From: Strix aluco
Lineage: Eukaryota; Chordata; Aves; Strigiformes; Strigidae
Assembly (NCBI RefSeq): GCF_031877795.1
Contig: NC_133933.1
Span: forward strand, 63,872,984-63,936,983
Direction: 5' to 3'
DNA length: 64,000 nt
The translations under genes were made by a program, and so were the position numbers. Under the pieces are notes generated by a model. It saw only the letters and a program-made list of their open reading frames with translations, had not been told where the DNA came from and did no database searches. Each line of letters starts with the position of its first letter. Position 1 is the stretch's first letter. Below, in pieces: positions 1 through 13,100 of the stretch.

Positions 1-1045
1 CTCTTGTGCTCAGTGTTATCATCTTAGGAGAAAGAAAACCCTTCAGCATTTTCAATGCATATTCCTTATTTTGCACGGCAAGGCTTGCCCCTGGGAGGAC
101 TTTAGTTGATGGAGTACACACAGCTCTTGCAGACCACTAGATAGGTCCTATGTTCTGAGGCAGGTTCCTTTCTTTAGAGCTTGTAGGCCTCCCACAGCTA
201 GCTCATGTGGGTATGTTACTGGCCGCTTGTCTGTTCGCCCACCTTCCCAGCCCTGCAAAGGTTTTCTGATTAGTTTGCTGCCAGAGTTCCTCTCCTTTAC
301 TGCTGGTGGCAAGGCTTTTCTGCCTCTCGGCTCTAATTCTTTTGCCTTGCTGCTTTTTGCTGCTATAGGCTAGAGGACTGTTTGCCTTCTGAGAAGAAAG
401 TGTAGCCCCAGTGTGAGTGATTAGATGAAATGCCATATTCCGTATTAACTCATTTTCAACTCCACAGAAAAGAGATAGAGTTATCCATTAGCCCAAACAG
501 TGACCTAAAAACTTTCCTGTTATTGACAGCAATATAATACCTCACTCTAGCATAATGTCTTGAGGACTTTCTGTCACTTTAATGCATGGCAAAAGAAATA
601 TTCGGAGGTTGGATTTGCATGGGTTTGCCTTCTCCCATCTCTTGTGTGTTATTTCTCCAATCCCTGTGTATTATTCAGATTTGCAGTGTATTTTGCAAGT
701 ACAGTGTCTGTTTCTATACTCAATAATGGGGCAGAAGGAAAAGTGCTAATATGACTCTGTCAACCCAGGTTGTACAGGTAATTGATTGGGTGACATTCAG
801 GTTAACCACTTTGCACGTGTCTGATTCTAGTGATCAGCTGTCTCTGCACTCCCTGTCCTTTCTGTATTTTTTTCCTAGTCTCCTAGATCATTTAGGATAC
901 AGGCTCTACTTTGAATGATATGTACAAGAAAAAAAAAACCAAGTCCCACTACTAGGGTCTGTGAAGTGCATCCTAATAAAATAGCTTTTAACTGTTAGTA
1001 AAACTAGCTTTGAGTGAGTTTTAAATCATGTTTTGTGCTTCATAG
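1..1045 (+). other. SYNJ2: SYNJ2 intron (partial)
   Basis: No exon recognised. The segment ends in a usable acceptor at 1045. Frames here are short and unlike synaptojanin. Confidence 0.7.
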
Positions 1046-1163
1046 CTGGAGAGATCAATCTTCTAGACAGTGATCTGAGTGCTGAAACTAAAGTCAGGCA
1101 CACCTGGACCCCTGGAGCCTTGATGTACTATGGGAGAGCAGAGCTGCAAGCATCTGACCACAG
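1046..1163 (+). CDS. SYNJ2: SYNJ2 coding exon a (end of 5-phosphatase domain)
   Basis: Acceptor catag at 1041-1045, donor gtaaaa after 1163. It enters with two bases of a split codon and leaves with AG, which is completed by the G of the next exon to give Arg. It reads [10 protein letters not shown] ... [16 protein letters not shown], then R, the last catalytic segment of the inositol polyphosphate 5-phosphatase family. The SDHRP signature is split across this splice junction. Confidence 0.93.
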
Positions 1164-4100
1164 GTAAAAAATGGCTGCCAAGTTAGAATGTGTCATACTG
1201 AGTTACACCTTCAGAGTGAGGGACTGAGTCTGACTGTAACAGGAATTACACCCTTATTCTGTGTTCAGTATCTGTTTGGTGTTTTTTTTCCCCTCATGGT
1301 GGGTTTTATACCAGGGTGGCAAGTATCTATGGTCCTATACTGATTCTTGCTACGCTGTGATCTCAGCAAGGGTTGCATAAGTTGTAGTAACCAGTATAGA
1401 AAACTGAGGGCTTTCTGTTGCTTGGTTTTGGAAAGCTTCAATACCAAAACAAGCTGCTCTGATGGACTCCCACTCCGCTTGCTCTGAGAGAGGAGGGAGG
1501 TTGGGACTGCGTGGCCTGAAGGGGCATAAGCCATGTCATAGGTCCAGGTGTGACGTCTTCAGAGTAGTGAAGTGTTGGGCGTCTGCACTTCCCTTAGAAA
1601 TGAAGATGGGAGAAGGAGGAAGAAACAAAAGCATGTGATATGGTTGGTCCATATCACTAATTTGTCTTTAGGGATGTGAATGACCTTTCCTTGTTAAACT
1701 CAACACTGCTTCACTTCTCTGAAACAAATTCTGTAATAAAGACACCTTGAAAGCTCCCTTGCATTCAGAATAACCTTTGTCTCACCCCTTGTGTGCCCTG
1801 TGGAAATGCCACAATGTTGTTCCTCATAGCAGCGCGCAGTGACCCACAGTAGTTGGCTCTGTGCTTCTCATGGCGCTGTTGCATGCAAGGCCTGTTCTGT
1901 ATTCCTCCAGCAAAGGAAGAACATGTCTCTTGCAATCAATTTCTCTGTGTCAAGTCTGACATTGCTGTGTTCCACAAAGCGCAGTGGAACTGCAGCGCTC
2001 ATTATATAGGACCCTGAGGATGCAATCTGTGAAACATGGCTGTTGTACGTTGGTTTTCTATTTCAGCAAACTTGACTGCAAAACCTGCTTTTTAATTACA
2101 GTCAGCAGGTTTGCTTTCCCAAGGTTTGTGATGGTAAAAGGGCTTAGCTATATCTTGGTGACATATGGAAATGCATTATGATTCACTGTGCTTATAGAAA
2201 TATTTAACACTTCCTATACGGTTTTTTTTCCCTTTACTACTCCTTTCTAGCTCTGCTGCTCTTGTTGCTTTCATATGTTCTGGTAATGCGTATTCCAGAG
2301 CCTGATCTATTGCAAGTAGGAGGCAGCAATTTTGACAGTTAGAAGAGCAGCCATCCCAGTTACTGCTTTGTGTGTATGTGCAGGTGGAAATCCGAGCATG
2401 GGATTGCATCCACTGAGATGAGACAAGCTTTACACTTTCAGACAGCTTTCTCAATTTTATTTAGGTCTAACACAGAGAGGTCATTTGTAAGAAATGGCTG
2501 AAGAAGCAAGTTTGCAGTGTTGACTGCTTATAATGTGATGGATTGACATATGTTTGCTACATAACCACATTATACACTTAAGAGTACCTTGTCCTTAGTT
2601 TTTGGAAGAAAACATCTTTATGTGGCCTTGTCTAACAGAAAATATTATATTGCCTTCCTGATCTATAGATGTTCTGGGAGACAGCTGTTTGATAATGAGT
2701 GAAGCATCCTGGTATTTTTGGACTGAAGGTTTGCCAGAAGTGCTACACACGATTGTTATTTGAATTCCTTTATGGTGTGTCCTCACTGTTACACAGCCTT
2801 GCTAATGCAGGGCTGGTAAATATAATTAACAGTGCTCAAGGCATGGTTTTCCACTGCAGGAAAATTTAAACAATCCACCAGACTCTGAAATTGTGGGTTG
2901 TATTGCCAGCCACAGTGCTTGTTTGCAGTGAAACCTTAAGTAACTTGTTCCACTTCTCTTTCTGTGTAGAACATACATAATACTCACTTCCTTCTGAGTT
3001 ATATAGGCTTAATTAAATATTTGCAATGAGATTTGACATTGTGGAGTTAAAAATGATCATAGATGTATAGAGTTTAAACAAGACACTGTTTGTCCTTCAC
3101 ACAACTAAGTTCTTACCTGTCCTACTGCTTGACATTGATTTTAATTTTATATAAGCATTTCCTATTGGGTGATGTTGATCTTAATTTTAAATAAGCATTT
3201 CTCCATTGTTTCATGTAGGCCAGTGTTAGCTATTGTAGAAGTGGAAGTTCAGGAAGTTAATGAAGCTGCCCGTGAGAGTGTTTTCCAGGAAGTGTCATCT
3301 TTCCAGGGACCACTGGATGCCACAGTAGTGGTAAATCTGCTATCACCAATGCCTGAAGAGAAAAATGAATTTCCTGAGGACTTGCGTACAGAGCTTATGC
3401 AAATGTTTGAGGATTATGGCACTATTGTTCTGGTCAGGTAAGTTTGGAATCTGAAATGGCGTGTCATCTATTCGAAAACACAGACTAGAAATTCCCTTTT
3501 TGTCTTGATAGGATTAATTTTGTATTAGAAAGCAGTATGCTGAATTCCTTTACTGCATGTTGACTTCTTCATTAGAAATTGAATATAAGTATTTTGAATA
3601 TCTTTTACCTCTCATCAGCCTGTTAAAGAAATAGTCTAACAGCTCTCTTGGCTGAGTGGAGAAGAATTTTATTCAGTAGAGCACTGTAAAGCAGAGGCTT
3701 TGATGTGAATCATCACCTTTAGATTCAGGCCTCATTTCTATGCACTGCTTCTGCTGGTGGGTCCCTGGGGCCCTGCTTCACTTCCTCCAAGGAGGTCTAC
3801 TCTCTTACAGCACTCTCTCACACTTACTAGGATTTCCTGGCTGGCTCTCCTTTCTTTTGGGGGTCATTTTGCTTATTTTTTAGTAGTATGGCTTCTTGCA
3901 GTTTGAGAGGGAGAGTGTGATACCTTCTGGCAGAGCAGTTTAATTTCATTCTGGTTGATTCTGTATAGGGCTCCAGCATAGCTGTGGGACTTCTGTTTTG
4001 AGAAATACAGGCAAACGACCTGACAGCTGACCTGGGAAACAAGACCAGAAACTTGTTTATGTTCTATTTGACCCATTTCTTAATGGCAAAAACTGATGAC

Positions 4101-7100
4101 CTGTTGTTGTATGGTTTTATGAAGTACCACATACAAGTTTAGGGTTCAAAAGTAGCCCTGCAGGAACAATAGCACCACTTTGCTTGTGAAGAAAAGGAAC
4201 AAGAAAAGAACATGCTTTGGTGGTTTTGTTTGGGTTTGGTTTTAATTGCTGTTAGTACAGAGGGAGCGTAGATACTGGACTACGTATCCTGTCAACGGCT
4301 GCCAGGATGTTTGCACTGCTGCTTCAGGGCAGGGTAGTGAGGTCACACCTTCAGGGTAGGTTTGCACCCTGCTAAAGGGCAGGATGGTGAGGTCACACAA
4401 GGGAAGATGGGGGAGAGGAAAACCTCATCTGGGATTCATAGATCATTTGCCTCTCCCCAAAAAGTAGAGTTGTGAGGAAAATACAACTAAAACCAAATAC
4501 ATAGCTGTACAAAAACTATCACACTTGCCTTTAAGGCTTTTCATTCAATGGTGAAGTAAAATGCACTGTTTTCTCTCCTCTGCCTTTTTTTTACTAGGAT
4601 CAGTGGAGGTCAAATGCTGGTGACATTTGCAGACAGCAAGTCAGCTCTTCGTGTTATGGATATAGATGGTGTCAAAGTAAGACTCTCTCAAACCTCTAAT
4701 AATAATTTCATAACAAATTTCTCAAAAGTGGTTGCTTAGAATGAGATAGTTGAATTTCTAGCTAAATCAAGTAGCATTATTTTAAAGAAAGTTCTTAGCT
4801 TTCATAGCTGCTGAGCCTTTAATGCAGTGTTTCAGTTTCAGGAAGGCAGGAGGTGACAGTTTGTGGAGCTCCTAAGTGGTGCTTAGTGTCTGACCTCTGA
4901 TACCACTGCAGAATACATGGACTCGGTCACTGTTCTGGCACTTGAAGCAGTTCTCTTGAGATTATGCGTGACTTTATACTGTTGCCAAAGCATCCTCACG
5001 ATTGTGGTTTGGAGATTTTTTTGTTTCTCTTAAGTGTATCAAATGAGCTCCTTCTACCAAGCTGGAACAACATGATTCATTGGCCTCCATGGCAAACTCA
5101 GCATTAGCAGTAGGCGTTTACCTTCCCCTCCCCTGCTCTTCCTTCCCACGCACATAGTCTACAATTCATCAACCCCCTCATTTATGCTGACAAAACTGTT
5201 TGTGGGGCTGCACTATAAACTCAACGTTGAAGTAATGGATTTAACCCTTATTCTTCTTTCATATTTGGATTTTTAAATATTAATTTGGCTCATTTTATTG
5301 ATGTATTGATATATTGTTTTATAGCACAGACCCAAACACAATTGTAAGTGCACACTGCATAAATGTGCTGGAAACCTGATTCAGGAACTTTCCAAAGCAG
5401 TTTTGCTGCCTAAGCTGATGCCTTGGATACCTCTCACTACAAATGTCATGGAGCAACACATACAAGCAACTGTGGTCTTAATCTGTTTAATAATATGCTT
5501 TCCATATACATCAACCATCATATCTGGGATTTTCTGAGCAGAGTATCCTTACAGATGGCATCAGTAAATTCTTGTGTGTTTTAAAGTTACTGACTCAAAA
5601 ATGGAACCCTCCTACACCATTATTACTATCACAGTATCTTTTTGATGATATTTGATGTTTCACCTGTTTCTCAAGTGTTTCCCAAACGTGGCAGCAGTGC
5701 TTTCGAGTTGTGAAGCTAACATTCTTTCAAGAATATTGTTACAGTCTGAAAACTTGGTTTTGGGGATAGAAAGAGTGCTTCCTTTTCATTTAGCTTCTGA
5801 AATGAAGCTTTAGTTATATCAGTTTCTGAAACAGTTATACAATAGACTGGTGGCACTTGCTTATTCTGTTCAGGTGTTCTTGTTCTGTGAAGTTGCTTGG
5901 CAAAGGGGACACAACTCTTTCTTTGCATTAGGTCAGAGGTAGAACAGTGAAGATCCGGCCCAAGACCAAGGACTGGCTAAAGGGCCTTCAGGAGGAAATT
6001 GCTCGAAAACGGGACAGCATTGCCCCCATGTCCCCCACGGCAAACTCCTGTCTTCTGGAAGAAAATTTTGACTTCTCAAGTTTGGACTATGACTCAGAAG
6101 GTGAGCAGCAGGTTTCTAAGCAAAGTTGTGAGAAATTGCTTCGCTGACTTTGGTTGCACAGGGAAGGTACAGTATGAGTGTTAGCGATACCTTAATTTGT
6201 AATGAAGCCACACTTCTTAAAAGGAGGACTGTAACTAAAGCCATGACCCAGCACTGTGCCTGGGCAGAGAACTGTTGCTTAGCCCATCCTATCAGTTTAG
6301 TGTTATAACATATGTTAGCGAATCCAAGGTACGGTACAGTTGTCTGTGTAGAAACAAACTGTAATGAAACACATGGGTTACACAAGAAGCTTGCCCAATG
6401 CAGATATTAAATGTATTGATTGATAGTAGAGAGAGACAGAGAATGCATTTGCTCACTAAGTCTTTGTTATCTAATATTTTAATTCAGGTGATATAGTGGA
6501 GGATGAGGATGATTATTTAGATGATGCTTTGTGTCAACACCTAGTAGAAGACACAGCAGAAGATATGCCTGAGGGCTGTGGACATTTTGCATCCATAGGT
6601 CATTCAAACAAATCTGAACAAAACCCACGGCTGTATAAAGGTAAATTATCGACGTTCCTTAAAGTAAGACTAGAAGGTTTGTTGTTTGTTCTCCTTTTGT
6701 CTCTATTTCCCTGTTCATTTATATTTTCGTTGTAGGTCCTGTAAAGATAAGGATCATCCTTTTGGTACATGTTCATGCTCAACCCCCCTTGAGTTAGTGA
6801 CTGTAACAGAGGCCCTCAGGCATAACAGCAATACAAATAATAAAGCTTAGATCCTCCTTCTGTCTAGCCCAGGGCAAGGCAGGAGTGCTCAGAAATGCTG
6901 GTTTCCTTTTATAATCAGGAGAAATTAAGTCTTTTTATCCATTTGATGTCGTTCAGCACCAGAGCATGTAACAAAAAATTGTCCATTATTTTCTTGTTGG
7001 TGAGGGCCAGAGCAAAATGAAACCAAAGGAATCCTGTTGATTCAGTGATGGGCTTGGCCCTGTCCTTTGAGCAATAGCTGTGGCAGTGCAGTCAAGGGTA

Positions 7101-10100
7101 AGCTGGACAGTCCAGGAGGTTGTTGTGTTCAAATAACTTACTTCAGAGAAGCCTAAAGTTTCTCCTTTGTTCCTGTTTTATTCATTTCTGAAGAAATCAA
7201 GGTTCACACAACAGGTATATTCATTCTTTTAGTGTTTCAGATAGGTGTTACCTTTTTTCCTGGTCACCTCGCTTGTTTGCACATCACTGTGAAATGACTT
7301 GGTAAAGAGAAGATGAAGCTGTGGAGAGAATACAAACTGCAGCGAGAACTAGCCAAGTTGGTGGTGGTCTTCTACAAGGATGTGATCAGGACATGCTGCA
7401 GTGACCAAGCATTGACAGCCTGGGTCACGTATTAAACACTTCATGACAGCAAGTGATTCAGTAGCTGTCTTTCTGCACTCTCTCAGAAGTGCTTTGTCTT
7501 CTGACATAAAAGTGAAAACTTTTAATACCCTCAAAGGTTGAGTCAGAAGTAGAGTTCAGAAAGATTAAATGAAATTCTTAAGTTTACACAGACAGATTTT
7601 CCAAACAATCAGAGTGATATACAGCTTTCTTGCCCACCTTGAGTCATAGGCTGGGTGCGGTGTGGCCAGACCCAGAAACCTAGCCCTGAGCCAAGGAGTA
7701 ATCTGTTGTTATTAAATACTGTGAAGCCAATCACTTTGTATTATAGGATGCCTTGCCCTCTGAACACCTCTGTCCTACTGTGTGATGATTCATTAAGCTA
7801 CAGAGAATTGCAGTGATTCTTTTCACCTGCACTAACTCTTCTCCACAAAAAATATCACAAAGTAAATGGAGATTATAAAGTATAGTTTGAAGGAGGTCAA
7901 GGTGGGGTCATGATCTCACACAACTCAAAATATGATATATTCAATCCATCTTGAGAGTCTCTGCAGTTTCAGATGCCTCCATAAGCTTCCAATTCTGCTT
8001 GAGTAACTCCTAATCGAAGGTATGATGATTGTATAGCTGGTGTTAGACACAGATGGAAACCAGTGATGGGCAGAACGGTGTGTATATGTTTCTGAGGTCA
8101 GAGAAGGGCATAGCTCCACAAAACTGATGTTCCTGGGAGCCGATGCTTAAAACCAGCAGCCTTTGAGGGGAAGGGATAGAGTGGTGGTGGCTGGTTTTTG
8201 TCTTGTGTTCAGTGTTACTGCCAGAATTTCAAGCTGTGCATTTAGGCACCTGCATGACTCCTTGGATCCTACTGGTGAGCCTGTATCTGCAGCTTAGAAG
8301 TATTGAAAATGCAGAGAGAAGGGGGAGGGTGGGTTGGGCAGATCACAGGCTGTGTCTAATGTGGCTGCCATCCGCTGCTGAGTGGGAGTAGGAAACTGTG
8401 AGGTAGCTCAGTATTCCCTGCAGAGCACAGCTTTCTGCAAAACAGGAACTTGTGTAAAAATGCCTGAAGTATGAGAGACTGCTGCTACACAATTCTTTCC
8501 CCATCCTCTCCAAACCACAGGGACAAAACTAAACCCAGTGGATTTTGGAGCCGTAAAGACCAGAGCTGCATGGCTGGGCAGCCATGGCAGGATAAGAGAA
8601 CTGAAGTGAATGCCCTCACTTCTGCAGACTGGGAGACTAAAGCAATCCCTACTTCTTGCCTCTCCAGCTGTCAGAGAGGCTTAGATGGGACGAAAAACTG
8701 TCTAATAGCCTCGTCATGTAAGGTACAGCCAAGGGCTAGCAGACTGAGGCAGGGGTACCTGTTAGGAGATGTTGCTGGAAAGCAGAGATGTGATGAATGA
8801 GCCATTCAGACAGATTTTTCTCTGGTATAAAAGCAGTTCTCCTGAGCCAGGAAAGTTGTCTAATCCCCACAGTGAATTCCTGTGTTTAGGAAGGAAGAGC
8901 AAGGGATTGACCATGACTAGCCTCCTCATGGCTGCCATGACACAGTTTGAATGAGAGCGGGTTGCCGCCAAGTCTGGCTGTGAAAAGCTCAATATCTAAC
9001 AAGGTGACTAGTAACCCTGAAATCATATGCAGGCAGTCTTTGTGTCAGCACAAACAATTAATAAATGCTGGAAAAAGAGAGAAGTGTTTGACAAAAGGGT
9101 AATGTTTCCTGGAGTGGGAGCAGGGAGACATTCGGGGAGAGCAAAGCCATATGAAAGGAGCCATGTCATGTTGCTGAGATACCTGGTTGAAGCTTGCCGT
9201 TCATAATTGCCTCTCTCCTGAGCACCTGGATTTGGTGCATCTTGCCCAGTGGGTATCTAATACAGATCCTTTCTGAAATTTCCCTAGATGATACAGACCT
9301 GGCTGATTTAAAGCGAGAGCTGGAGGCAAGTGGGGAGTGCCACCGCCGGACTCCAAGCAGGTCTCTGTCTATTCCTACCAGGCCTCGGCCACTTCAGCCG
9401 CCACAGAGGCCTCCCCCTCCTGGTGAGTTCAACTGTCTTTAATGTTGTGTTGGCCCCAGCTGAACAGTTTTGCCCGCTGTTTCTGGGTGACACAGAAAGT
9501 AATATCTTGTTCTGAAATGTCAGGCTGTGGAGGTACTTATACTTGCTTCCCAGTCTGTTTCAGCCTGACTATGGCTGCAGTTAGCAATGGGAGAAATTTG
9601 TCTTTAGGATGACAAATACTCCACAAAAAATGCCTTTAGTGAGGATGGAACAGCCTGTATGTTTCATACTAACTCATCACTAAGGTTAGTGAGTTGACTA
9701 GCCACCTTGTGGCAATAAAATAAATACCACTATTTATGCCTGCTGCCTTTCAAAGTCACTGAGTGTTTTCTTACAGTTTGTTCTTTTCTGACTTAATTGT
9801 ATTCTTCCTTTTATAAAGTTTTGACAGAATACTTGTTCTGGACAGTTTTTGTCCTTTTCTGCTTTGCAAGCAATTCTTGCTTGCTTATGTGTTTATGAAA
9901 GAAATGCAAAGTGGCTTATGATTATCAGTGAGGCACAAAGGGGAAGTGATGCTTTTTACCTAAGCTCTATCCACCTGAGATGCCATCAGTGCTATGCTGC
10001 TCCGGTTTTTATGGCTACTTCTGGGTGAATGCTGAGTGTTAAATCAGCATAATCATCTTTGCCTTCGGTATGATCATGTTTTTCTTGCAGCCCAAAAGTC

Positions 10101-13100
10101 TCTCTTCTGTGTATATTTTCCAGTCTTAAATTAAAGGTTCTGTCAGACTCACTGCTGGAAGATGAGTTCTTCGGGACTATTCCCATTCATTTCTGAGTCT
10201 GTTGTGCAGTAGTGACAACACTGGTATCTGTATTTTTGTGCCTGGAATGCAGCGTTAAGGCTTAGCTGAGGTTATTTAATTAATTAAATAAAAGCAAGAC
10301 TAACTAGGAACTGCTTCCTGGTACAGTTCAAGATTTCAGCATTTTATTCTGTGTTGAGATTTTTTTTTTTTTTACCTTAGATTAGACCAGTAACGGTTCA
10401 GCCCATCACTCCTCCTAGGTTAAAGTGTCTTGCTCTTGACACTCAGGCAGGAGGGACTCAAGGTCCCCATTGTCCTACAGAAGGTCTTGCCTAATATGTC
10501 TGCCCCTGGAGGAGCAAGGAGGGTGACAGGGTCTCTTTTATTTATCACAAACAATTTCAGAGCACATTGGTTTTGCTCCACTGCAGATAAAAATGTTGTA
10601 CCAGCTCTTGAATGTAAAAAGCCATTTTTATTCCTCTTTCAGCTGGAACATCAGGCAAAAAGTCCCCCTCAGATGGTTCCCCCTCTCCAGGAAGCCACTC
10701 CAACTGCTCCATCCTGGCAACGGCAAAGCTGCTACCTGGAGCCCCTCAGCAGCCAGTGAGTGCTGCCACTCAGCATTGTCCTGATGTCCCCCCTCTACAT
10801 AGATACGGTAGACACTGAGTATCACAGACCTGATGAACCTGCCATACAAGGAAGGAAGTCATGTGTCTGAGCTGGAAATGCTAAGATGAACTTCTTGTTT
10901 TGTAATACTAGACTGCAGGACATGCTAGAAACCAGAAAAATGTTACTAAATTGCCAGGAATTAGAAAGGCCAAAGAGGAGAGAGAAAGGTGTGAGACAGG
11001 ACACTCTCGGTTTATTCCACGTGCTGCTTTCTGACAGATGCTAAGTTGAGTTTTCAGCACCATGATAATATGCTTTAATTCTTACATTTTGATGGGCCAT
11101 GCTAGTGCCCAGCACACCGGCAAAGTCTTGCCCATCGCCAGCAAGGCTGCTAGCCCGCTGAGTAGGCCAAGATGGGAATGTGGAAACACCTCCTGACTCC
11201 TCTTTTGTTGGATGAGAACCCTACTGTATTGACCAAGGGATGGCCAAGGGTCTGTCTAGCTGTGGCAGTAAGCCTGTCTGATCTGCCAAAACCCTCCCCA
11301 CCATTTCTGTAGTATTTATAGATTGTGGAATAGCCACTGGCAAAACCAGAACTTTACACGTGCGTGAGCTTAGCTCTAAGATTACAGGTGTACAAGAAAA
11401 AACAGTTTTCTCAAGATGACTTATTCTGAGTTTTTTTTTTTTTTAAGCCTAAAGTCCGGACTGGAATAAGTAAACCTTACAATGTCAAGCAGCTCAAAAC
11501 CACCACAGCTGAGGAAGCGGAAGAAGTTATTAGATGTCTAATGGAAGCTAAAGGAGGTGAGCACGGCTTTCTACCTGACTTCTAAAAATCTTTATTTAAA
11601 GAAAACTGTAGGTGTATTCATCCTTCTTGTCATAGCCCAGATGCACATATTTCTATTCAGAAGCTCACCTGAACACTGACAAACACATTCTTGCAAGATT
11701 GTACTTGGTGTTCTCTGTCAGTTTTGATAATATTAACCTTTTTTGTCAAGATGACTCAAGTTGTGTATTTTGTTGTAGAATCTGTTACAAGGAGCAACTT
11801 GGGTTATTATGTCCAGATTTAGTCTGAAAAATTAAAAGATAAAGATGTGATCTTCCTAAACTGATGGTGCCTGTGTTAGCTTGGAGTTGCATAAAGGATA
11901 TTTGCCGCTCTATTTAGCAAATGCTCACTATTCCAAGCAGGACTAGAGAGCAAATACAGCTATGGGAGAAATAACCTGGATTCTGCTCACATTTGGACAG
12001 CAAGTATAGTTGTAACCTAGATAGAAGCTTGCACCACACTTCATCTGATAGCGAAGCTAAAAGGCTCCTCTGTGTGCAGGCTCTCTGTGATCCCTGGAGA
12101 AGAGAGCTTCTTGCAAGGGCAGGTTAGAGCAGGAAACTAGCTTAGGTATTGAAACTTAAGCAGTGTGAATATACCCTCCAGGGTTGCGAGTAGTCTTTCT
12201 GCTGATGCTGTATGAACGAAAAAGAATGCAGTATGACTCTGAATAGCTACCTGAGTTTGTAAGGCTCTCAGTTTAGGAGAAAAAACCCATCCCTTTTCAT
12301 TTGTAAATAGAACAAATGCAATTTGGAATAATCCAATTTAATTAGAAATATCATAAAGCCATCTTGATGTTTGTTCCTTGGAGGGTGCTGTTCGTTTGTT
12401 TTTTAAATCAGATTTACGCTCCATTTATTTTGAAATTCACATTAAGTTTCCACTCAGTGTTGGTAAGGAAACTAGTCCTGTCAGCATCACTTTCAGTCCC
12501 TTGTGCTGTACCACCAGTTGGCATTTACAGTTCTTCTCAAAGCACAAGATGCGCTTGGTATCATTATCTTGATTATCCAGATAAGGAAACCAGGGCAAAA
12601 GGAGACTCATGACTTGCGCCCAGTGCTCCTGAACTCCCAGCCAGTGTTTTATCCACTTGGCTAAATGGTGGCACTGCACTGTTCTTTGGCATGAAGTGAT
12701 TACAGACGTGGGAATTTTTCCCTAACTGCCTCCTACAAATGTGACAGGATTGCAAAGGTCTGTGTTTATTTCTAAAACCTACCTTCTTGGCCTGAGCACA
12801 TTCCCTTTAGGCACACACATCTGGGAAACATGACTGTGAAAGAAACGATCTTGAAGCTACATTCTGATCAAGCCAAGACACTAATGGGTTTTGATTTTCA
12901 GGACTGCAGGAAGATGCAGTAAAGCCTGCTCCAACTAGAAACCAAATTTTCACCAAACCTGAGCCTCTGCCCGGCATCACAAAGTCAACGTCGTTTCAAG
13001 GGGTGCAGGCAGGACCAGTGCTTGTGCCCCATCGTCCACCACCCAAAGTTCCGACTACGAAGAAGCCTGCACCTCTGCAAAGGACCGGAGTCAAGGTGGA

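Noticed and set aside
8471-8800. 109-codon plus-strand frame in a SYNJ2 intron
   Set aside because: It does not resemble synaptojanin, and the flanking exons already join in phase without it.
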